This document shows, piece after piece, positions 56,119-64,000 of a stretch of DNA of 64,000 nt. How positions within the stretch are numbered: the first letter of the stretch is position 1; each line of letters opens with the position of its first letter. Made by a program: the position numbers and the translations under genes. The stretch is from Castanea sativa (lineage: Eukaryota > Streptophyta > Magnoliopsida > Fagales > Fagaceae): NCBI RefSeq assembly GCF_040712315.1, contig NC_134015.1, positions 22,693,614 to 22,757,613 of the forward strand, written 5' to 3'. The notes below the pieces were generated by a model. It had not been told where the DNA came from. It ran no database searches and was given only the letters and a program-made list of their open reading frames with translations.

Positions 56119-58417
56119 ATGATGCACTAGTGAAGGGAAAGACACATTAGATAAGGGGGAGCAAGTATGACTTGTTCATGTCCCACAAAGAGGTAGAATG
56201 AAGTCCCACATTAAATATTGATGAAAAGAATGTGTAGTTAATATAACATAATCCACATATCCATTGGGCTTAGGCCTTTTGAGTTAAAATGTCTCTATAT
56301 GTTATATTAATTACTCATTCTTCTCATTATTATTCAATATTGAACTTCACTTATTTAATGTGAAGCTTCACTCACACGTATTACCTAACATAAAATTGTA
56401 ATCTCTCCCCATTTTTTCGAATAACTTATACCGCGCACCAAAAAAATAAAAATGATAGTAAGTTCACATTACTTAACCAATTCACCCGGGTTTTGAGCAT
56501 AGGTTAGAACTTGGAAGGACTTCACTTACAAGTTAAAAATACTAATAATTTTTTTAATAAATTAATTTGTAAGTTCACCTTTTCTCTTTAGATTTGAACA
56601 CTCATGACTAAAAGCATATCTTTAATTAATTAATTAATCTCTTCCTTTTTTTTCAATTTTTTACGCTTGCTCTAACCAAAGTTATTGGAGCCCACATCAT
56701 GTGGAAGAAAATTTATTTAAACGTGAGAATTTTTTTGAATTGATCCTAAACTTGTTGCTTTCCTTTTCTGACAGTCATGTGATCATTTCCCCTCCTCTTT
56801 TCTGACAGCCTTTTTGATGATAAATCACACTCACATACCCACCAAGACAACCCCCCAAAAAAATTTCATAAAAAAAAAAAAAAAAAAACAAGACAACCCC
56901 CCCAAAAAGGAAAAGTTTGAATAGAATTTGTCATTGCCACCCCTAACACTAAGACTTAAGACTGACACAAATAATCAAATATATATGGTCCTTATATCCA
57001 TTAATCATATTCACGTTGAAAAAAAAAAAGTTACTGAGGAATTTTGAAGAACATATTTTTAAAATTTATTCTGTACTCCCAATTTCAAAACTATTTGTAT
57101 GTTCAAGTTTTCTGTGTCGCATTTTTTTTTTTTTTTGGATGAATGGATTGCACATGTTTATATTGTAGAGTTAACTTATTTATATTGTAGAGTTTCTCTT
57201 ATTTCTTTGATTCTCGAGCCAGAGAGCAATTTGTTGCTTGTTATTCAGCAAAAAAAAAAAAAATTGTTGCTTGTTGATTGCCGGCATCTTTACACAATAA
57301 TTCACTTCGATTTTGAGTCCTTTTCAGGCTTCGATGGATGGGAAGTTGTATGTATGTAATTGACCAATCATCGTCACGTGCTGTAATCTTGAATTGTTTT
57401 ATGTCACATGGCAAGCTAACCCTCAAATTTAGGTACATTTTTTGGATTCCTCAGATCCAATAAAAGATTTTCCATGCATGTGACTTGCTCGTTCATGAGC
57501 TTAGTGGGGTACCAAGTTAATCATTGCATATGTTAGCTACTCATTTACCATTGTAAATAAAGATATTTCTTTACATGAATTAAAGCATTATAATTTTCAC
57601 CAAGAATTTCTGGTTCCAAATTTACCATCATAATCCTCATGGGTGTGTGTCTTCAAGAATCTTTACTTGTTTTCAATTTTCCATGCATGTGACATGCTCG
57701 TTCATGAGCTGTGTGAGGTTCCAAGTTAATCATTACTTAACTAGCCTTTCACTGTTGTAAACAATGTGTTTATTTTTTTAGACTCCTTAAAGTAAATTGT
57801 TTACTTAATATATTAGCCAAGTGATTACTTAGGTTAATTATTCAGATCTAAGTCAAATAATAATAAATCATATCATGCAATGTAGTGAAAAATAAATAAC
57901 ACCATGATATGATGACCCTGAAAAACCAATAAAACGAACTATTTCATGGTAAAAACTTAGAAAGAATTTAACCTAACTATCCTCAAAGTAAAACAAATTC
58001 ACTATAAGAAAATCAAAATTTTTACAATCAGATTTAACCCTAAATCCATTGCTACCTACAGTAGTAACTTACTGACACGACCACCTGCAAGCTCTGAATC
58101 CACAAACTCCTTCTCTTTTTGGACTCACTGCAACACAAGCATCCACGCTTGTGACTTTGAGATCCCACTCAAATGTTTCAAATCACCTTCAATTGTTGAT
58201 CTTTGTAGTAGCAACTAGGTTCTACCAATGCTTGATTGTAGATCTTGCGCCAATAAACACTTGTGTAGTTAGAAGGTACAACACCTCTCAAATCTCACAA
58301 GGAATAACACATAAGTCTTTCAAATGTCTTCAAAACATAGCTGGGATTTCCCTTTTATATGAGAACAAGTTGGATTAAAACCCTAAACGTTTTTGCAGAC
58401 TTGGGCCTTGTTTTAAA
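56119..58417. other. Intergenic DNA with LTR-like remnants and a local duplication
   Basis: 56190-56400 carries text (CCATTGGGCTTAGGCCTTTT, TTATTCAATATTGAACTTC) like the LTR at 52566, so it is a decayed relative. CCATGCATGTGAC ... GTTCATGAGCT and about 70 following bases occur at 57473 and again at 57680. No gene is seen. Confidence 0.45.
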
Positions 58418-58837
58418 ATTTTGCAAAATCTGAATTCTGCAATTCTTGATTAGTTGAACCTAGTTTTTTGATCGATCGAGCTTGATAGATTCTCAACTCT
58501 CTTTTCTACAATTAGCTCAAACTTGAAGGTTGAAACATACACCTTAAAGCAATGCCTAACACATAGACTAGACATGTTCTCAGTTTGCCAATACATACAA
58601 AATAGAATGAATAATACTAGAGATACAAACTATTTTCCAAAAAATCTTACAAACTGCTGATGTGGTGAGTGATTATTGGTAAATAAAAAAGTGATATTAA
58701 TGGTGGGCTTAGATGAAAACCAATAAGAGGTTGGCCACATCAACATTGTGTAAAAATGTTGTAAAATAGTTTATGGCTGTGGCATTACTCAAATAGAATT
58801 CTAAACATTTACTCCTAAATCTTTAAAACCTAACAAT
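58418..58837. repeat. Dispersed repeat copy A, split by a MITE
   Basis: The text with TTCTCAACTCTCTTTTCT, GATCGATC and AGCAATGCCTAACACATAGA recurs at 59385-59620. This copy is interrupted at 58609-58790. The pair may be LTR-derived. Confidence 0.5.
58609..58790. mobile_element. MITE with 9-bp target duplication
   Basis: AAATAGAAT flanks at 58600-58608 and 58791-58799. The ends GAATAATACTAGAGATACA and inverted GAGTAATGCCACAGCCATA form imperfect inverted repeats. The length of 182 bp and the 9-bp duplication suggest a Mutator-like MITE. The uninterrupted copy at 59570 confirms the empty site. Confidence 0.8.
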
Positions 58838-59384
58838 CTCCCTATTTGTCAATCTGTGACAAAACATACATACAAAATGAATTGCTCAAATCAAACATCA
58901 GCCCAATAACAAAGTATTGCCTTAATACAATTCTATCACAACTACTAACTATTAGTTGCTAGTATAGACAGTAACTGTTGAAAGAATTAACTTGTAAATT
59001 TCCGAAACACTGAAAACAAACCATAAATGCATGTATGGAAAATACAATTCAAATCCAAAGAAAAAAGAAATTTGATCTTTTATTCACAAAACATATAAAG
59101 AAAGACAGTAATATCATAATGAATAAACTCATCATCAAGAGCCATCATAATCAAGAATCACATCAATGTTTGTGAAACAAGAATAGTAGACATAAATATG
59201 TACAACCACATAAACAGAAGATACATCAAAGTATATCAAAAAAAATATAAAAACTCAAATTCCCCCTAAATATAAAATCTCTCAGCTCTCCCCCTAAATA
59301 CAAAATCTTATAACACTTATGACTTATACTTGGCATTATACCGTAACAATTATCAGCGGTCCTTATTCCAACACATATGCAATT

Positions 59385-59620
59385 TAAAATTCTGCAAAAT
59401 CTGATTTCTGTGATTCTCGATCAGTCGAATCTAATTTTCGATCGATCAAGTTTGGCAGAGTCTCAACTCTCTTTTCTGCAGTTAGCTCAAACTTGAAACT
59501 TGAAACATACACCTTTGAGCAATGCCTAACACATAGACTAAACATGTTTTGTTCTCGGTTTGCCAACACATACAAAATAGAATTCTAAACATTTAATCCT
59601 ACATCTTTAGAACCTAACAC
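59385..59620. repeat. Dispersed repeat copy B
   Basis: Direct copy of 58418-58837 lacking the MITE. It includes CGATCGATCAAG and reads through ACATACAAAATAGAATTCTA without interruption. Confidence 0.55.
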
Positions 59621-61527
59621 AATGATTTTTCTTCTTATGAATTAAAGCACTGTAATTTTTACCAAAAAAAAAAAAGGCTAGCAATTTACCATTTCTGATC
59701 CAAATTCTTCATGAAAATGTAGCTTTTTCAATGTTCTTGTTTCAAGTCAATGCCAAAGGAATTTATACATTGAATATTGATAATTTTGAAAGTTTTAAAC
59801 GTTAAGAAATTGCGAATATTTAATCATTTGACTATAACTTTCTCACTTCTATTTGGCTTAGACTCCCCTTTAATAAGTGGAGTCCAACATTACTATGATA
59901 CAATGATATATGATTGATTATTCAAAAAATCTAAAACATCAAGAAATGATTAATTTAATTATTTAATCATAATTTTAATACATATGACTTAGAGATACAA
60001 GTAGTTTGTTAAATCTATTAAGCTTGTGTTATCGTCATGCTCATGAGTCATGATTGTCGATCTGCCGCTCAAGTTTGTGTTATCATCATGCTCATGAGTC
60101 ATGAGTGTCTGCTGCTCATTTATCATTTAAGTTTTTCAAGCATTTATTATTCAATAGGTAAACAATAACATGGTTACATCGTGTGGTTGCTCCAACCTTT
60201 TTGTTTATTTTTTATTATTATTATAAACAAGGGTATTCAAAAAATTTCGATTATCTGATTATTCTCCTGGATTATTACAGGGATCTTTGGAGGTGGCTCC
60301 AAGGTGTTGGCAAGAAGCTTTAATCCCAAGATATTATGGATATTGCATGAGACCTTAGGAACCACTAAATCAACTCCTTGAAGATTTTTTGTTTATTCAT
60401 TTAGACTATTAATGTTAGTAAAAGAAATCTAATGTAATTTCAATTTATTTTATAGTAAGCTTCTAGAGTTTTATTTCATTTTATTTTTATTTAAATCTAG
60501 GTTTCTTTTCTTTTATTTTTTTAACAACTTATAGAGAATCTATATTTACAAATCCCGTATTGACTATAGCTCGAATCACAAACTGCCTCATTGCCTCCCT
60601 TAATGGGGAAAAAAAGTGCTATACTGCTATTAAGTTAGAAGGTTATTGGTAATAATTTAACACAAGTACTACCAGTGGTACTGGTTCACATCGGGCAGGG
60701 TTTTTTTTTTTGGGGGGGGGGGGGGGAGAGACTGTTATTAGAAAGGAAAAGGGTTTCCTCTTAAGAGTTTGTTGACCAAATTTTTACCTTCTAACAAAAA
60801 TTACAGAAAATAAAATAAATGAGAGAGAGGGGGGTATAAAGCATATACACATTCTCTCTAATCTATTGTCCAAAGTTCAAACCGGCAAGAATTGCCTTCT
60901 GCATGAAAGAATCATAAAGGATACGAACTAAATATTAATACTAATATAAGGGAAAGGCTTAGGTCCAATACATCCTGTGCAATGGACCCGATGAGAAGCT
61001 CTCGTATATTAATACTAATATAGGGGAAAGGCTAGGTCAATACCTGTGCAATGGACCCAATGGGAAGCTATTTATGACCTTTGGTGCAATGGTCACTCCA
61101 AAAGTATAAGTGCTTGTGGGGTGTGGAGGGCAAAGGTCAGGGTTTAAGTCTCCAAAGAAGAAGCTTCACAAACATATACACTTGGATTAGGTTAGAGTAG
61201 ATTAGGCCAGGGTCCAATATGAGTAATGACTCATATGTCATAAATAGCTCATTAAATTAAAGTGCATTTAATGTATACCATACACAATTTAATTATGTTT
61301 TATTTTTATTAAATTGACTTGTACATTTTTAGACATGTTGTTATTATTATTATTATTGCAAAGATGTGAAAAAAAAAATTTCTTTTGAGGGGATAGATGT
61401 GAAGATTTAGTTGATGTAAATATTTTTTGTTTACGTAATAAATATCATATGTTAAATTAAAATTACAAACATTTTTCATATGTAAGAAAGAAAAAAAGAA
61501 AGAAACACACACGCACACGCACACGCA
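59621..61527. repeat. Intergenic DNA with two short tandem duplications
   Basis: A roughly 50-bp unit containing ATGCTCATGAGTCATGA is duplicated at 60020-60118. A roughly 70-bp unit containing CCTGTGCAATGGACCC is duplicated at about 60933-61069. A G-run at about 60713-60726 and a GA run near 60823 are also present. No gene is seen. Confidence 0.5.
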
Positions 61528-63545
61528 CTAGCCTTATCGCATGTGCTTTGCGCGTGTGATGAGGCTTCTTTTTTTTTAAATAATTACAATAAACCCACCT
61601 GTGGTTAGACCTATTTTAACTTTGCCTACCCGTGATTTAAAACTTTACACTTTGCCCACTTGATTTAACTTCCGTTAGGGATCTGTTACCCACATCTTCC
61701 TTTATTGTTAGAAAAACATATTTTTAGGAAAAAACAAACATAACAAAAATAAATAAATAAAAGTTAGGGTTTTTGATTGCTTAAGAACTTCTACGAGAAT
61801 ATATGCCCAAAAAAATCAAACCAAACCACAGGTAAAGTGTTAAGTTTAAACAAATATTTAGTTAACGGCAAAGGGAGTGAATATACAAGTCAAGTGTTAA
61901 CTAATATGCCCTGAAAAATCAAACCTAACCACAGTTAAAGTGTTAACTAATATTTACCCATGGTTCAAAACAAACATATGCCCAGAATTTCCATATTAGT
62001 CTCTCTCTCTCTCTTTCTCTGATGGTGGAGTTAAGGAGGACATCGGCCACCACAGCGATGGGTTTCATTTTCCTTCGTTCTTGCTTCATGGATTTCATTT
62101 TTTTGTGGTTTTGGTTGTGGGTTCATCTGATTTTTGTGGTTTTGGTTGTAGGTTCATCTGATTTCCTTCGTTCTCGCATCCGTCTCAGTCTCAGCATCCG
62201 TCTCAGTTTCAGCCTCTGTCTCAATGGTTTGGAGCAGATCCAGGAAGAGGGCCGGTGGTGGTTTAGAGAGAATGGAGCTCGATCTCGGCCTCCGTCCTGT
62301 TCTTGGCCTCTGTCTTGGCCAAAATGGAGCTCGATCTCGGATTGACTACTATCTTTGCTTCATGGGTTTTCTTTTTTTCTTTTCTTTTTTTGCTTTTGGG
62401 TTTATGGTGGGGTTATGGGTTGTGGCTTGTGGTGGTTTTGGATTGTGGGTGAGGTGGTGGTGGTGCTGAGTTGTGGGTTCTGATAGTTGTGGTGGTGGAG
62501 TAGGTGGCAACGCTTCGTGAGTTTCAATTTTTTTTTTTTGGCTTTTTGGTTGTGGGTTTTATTTGATTTTGGCTTGCTAGTGGTGGTTGACCTCCATGGC
62601 CACCGTTAGCACCACTACAAGCCACCGCTACCACAGCCAAGCTGCCGTACAAGCCACCATCAAACTTTAGGTCGAAGCACTTGACCACCACCATCGGCAA
62701 GATGAACAATGGTGTTGTTTGTCTCTCCCTTTCTTTTTTATTTTTATTTTTCCCTTTCTATTTTTGTAGTTCCCCCTTGTTTGATTTATTTTGCCTGTGA
62801 TTGAAATTCTCTCTTTGGTTTGTTTTTATTTTCTGTTTAATCTATTATTGGGTGAAATTCCCTCTTTGGTTTGTTTCTATTTTCTATTTAATCTATGATT
62901 GGGTTCTAAAACTTTTTTTATTACATTTTGGGTTTTAAAAATGTGAGGGATTTTTGGTATGGATTTAGAGGATTTAATTGGTTTTGGATGTGTGTAACTA
63001 AAAATTTTGAACTATATTTACAAATGTTGTGTTCTTGTGTTCGTGAGGAAAAGATTCAATGGTTCATGTTTTTGATCCATGTTATGTTCTGATTTTTAAT
63101 AAAATGGTGTTTTTCTAACTTCTGAGGGTGATGTGGGTAATGGATGGGTAACGGATTGAATATTAGGCGGGCAAAGTGTAAAGTTACGGCTAGGCAAAGT
63201 GAAAACGGGTCATACCACATGTGGGTTTACTGTAATTATCCTTTTTTTTTTTTTTGTCTAGAGTAATACTATTCCTTCTACAAAAATTGGATAATTTTGT
63301 TTTGAAGACATGAATTAGAAGAAGAGTGTCCTATTTTGAAGGCATTTTAAGTGGAGTTAAAAATATATTTTTACCGGATTGTTCTCAAGTTTTTTCCTTG
63401 TTAAATGTAAGGTTTATGGGTATTTCTGAACCATATTTAAGCCAAGTCCAAAGAGGGAAATCCTCTTAATTAAATGTAAGGTTTATGGATATTTTTGAAC
63501 CACATAAAAGTTAAGTCCAAAGAGGGAAATCCTCACACACACACA
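61528..63545 (-). mobile_element. Helitron containing a nested MULE-like element
   Basis: On the minus strand the 3' end is a long hairpin (GCCTCATCACACGCGC / GCACATGCGATAAGGC) ending CTAG, then T at 61527. The hairpin and the text ATTTTTACCGGATT match the short Helitron at 38737. The 5' end near 63535 is replaced by a CA repeat. Most of its length is the insertion at 61578-63241. Confidence 0.5.
61578..63241. mobile_element. Long-TIR (MULE-like) element
   Basis: Terminal inverted repeats of about 100 bp: TAATTACAATAAACCCAC at 61581 and its inverted counterpart ending at 63238 share ACTTTGCCTA, CTTTACACTTTGCCC and TTACCCACATC. It is inserted in a T-run (9 T left, 14 T right), so the target duplication is masked. 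The interior (62010-62700) has GC-rich open frames on both strands without a recognised domain; this may be captured host sequence. No transposase is seen. Confidence 0.65.
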
Positions 63546-63725
63546 CTAGTATATTCTTGTGCAATGCATAACTTAAGGATGATACATATAAAAGTAAGGT
63601 TTATGGATATTTCTGAACCATATAAAAATCAAATCCAAAGAGGGAAATCCTCTTAGTTAAATGTAAGGTTTATGAGTATTTCTAAACCATATAAAAGTTA
63701 AGTCCAAAGAGAGGAATCCTCTTAA
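63400..63725. repeat. Four 65-70 bp repeat units in a Helitron array
   Basis: Units start TGTAAGGTTTATGG and end CCAAAGAGGGAAATCCTC, at about 63406, 63475, 63593 and 63661. Units 2 and 3 are separated by a Helitron 3' end at 63546. Confidence 0.75.
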
Positions 63726-63742
63726 ATCTATATATATATAGA
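63546..63742 (-). mobile_element. Short Helitron, tandem unit
   Basis: On the minus strand the 3' end is GCATTGCAC hairpin, AAGAATATACTAG then T. The 5' end is TCTATATATATATAGA at 63742-63727. The 197 bp contain two of the four repeat units. Confidence 0.55.
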
Positions 63743-63746
63743 CACA

Positions 63747-64000
63747 CTAGTATATTCTTGTGCAATGCACAGCTTAAGGAAGATTCATATGTAAGCTAAA
63801 GTTTTTTAAAAATGATTAAAACAAAATTATTAAATAAATAGTAATAATAAATTCTAAAATAAGTTAGTAATTATAATAGAAAAAATTACTTTAAACTCTA
63901 ATTGTTTAGAGTTTGGACTTTATCAATGTTTATCTATTTTTATATTTTAGAATTCTCTTTGTGCTCTGTGTTAATTTCTTAATATGAGATATAGAATGAG
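63747..64000 (-). mobile_element. Helitron 3' end, continues past the window
   Basis: The same terminus recurs exactly 201 bp after the one at 63546 (CTAG at 63747-63750, GTGCAATGCAC hairpin). The sequence to the right is AT-rich, and its 5' end is not in view. Confidence 0.5.

Noticed and set aside
62022..62709. Frames of 61-107 codons as genes
   Set aside because: They lie inside a long-TIR element, overlap on both strands and show no domain; noted only as possible captured sequence.
1..64000. CRISPR arrays, rRNA, tRNA genes, bacterial-type operons
   Set aside because: No regular spacer arrays, no ribosomal motifs and no convincing cloverleaf sequences. The tRNA-like motifs seen are retroelement primer sites or SINE boxes.

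Overview
This is a stretch of a nuclear plant genome, most likely a woody eudicot. The evidence is split genes with GT-AG introns, many L1-like LINE remnants, Copia, TRIM and RTE retroelements, Helitrons and MITEs, an AT-rich background and abundant microsatellites. A Fagales-type tree is my impression only; the sequence does not prove it. Nothing prokaryotic, organellar or viral is visible, and I see no CRISPR array, rRNA or tRNA gene.

Only two host genes can be supported. (1) The 3' part of MED23 (Mediator subunit 23) is on the + strand in 14 exons between 5344 and 36335. The 5' exons lie before base 1, so 1-5343 is intron. Exons total 2,930 nt inside about 31 kb, because the introns have been filled by repeated transposon insertions. 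(2) A complete jasmonate ZIM-domain repressor gene of the JAZ3/TIFY6B class is on the - strand, with 7 exons (43716-47019) encoding 373 residues. Three G-box motifs (CACGTG) lie upstream at 47391-47496.

Layout: 1-5343, MED23 intron with an old minus-strand LINE split by a pair of TIR elements, a Copia RNase H remnant and another TIR element. 5344-14042, MED23 exons 1-5 of this window; the 7-kb second intron is a LINE graveyard, including a probable twin-primed (5'-inverted) insertion. 14043-23782, exons 6-12 with a TRIM, a SINE-like element and LINE pieces. 23783-35923, a 12.1-kb intron holding a LINE with a 15-bp target duplication, a minus-strand Copia, an RTE LINE carrying a nested L1 tail, and a Helitron. 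35924-36335, the last two MED23 exons. 36740-38030, an RNase H-bearing LINE. 38737-43715, intergenic, with a short Helitron, a LINE tail and three tandem TIR elements. 43716-47500, the JAZ gene and its promoter. 47500-64000, intergenic: a hAT-like element, a Copia LTR with gag remnant, a 1,034-bp solo LTR with a CATGG target duplication, a MITE, and a tandem series of Helitron ends carrying a MULE-like element.

I found no new multi-gene system. The most informative material is structural: very short LINE-tail insertions with full target duplications, tandem copies of TIR elements and Helitrons, and sequence features of the JAZ gene that bear on its regulation and splicing. MED23 acts in RNA polymerase II Mediator and JAZ3 represses MYC-type transcription factors. 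Their proximity here is not by itself evidence of a functional link.
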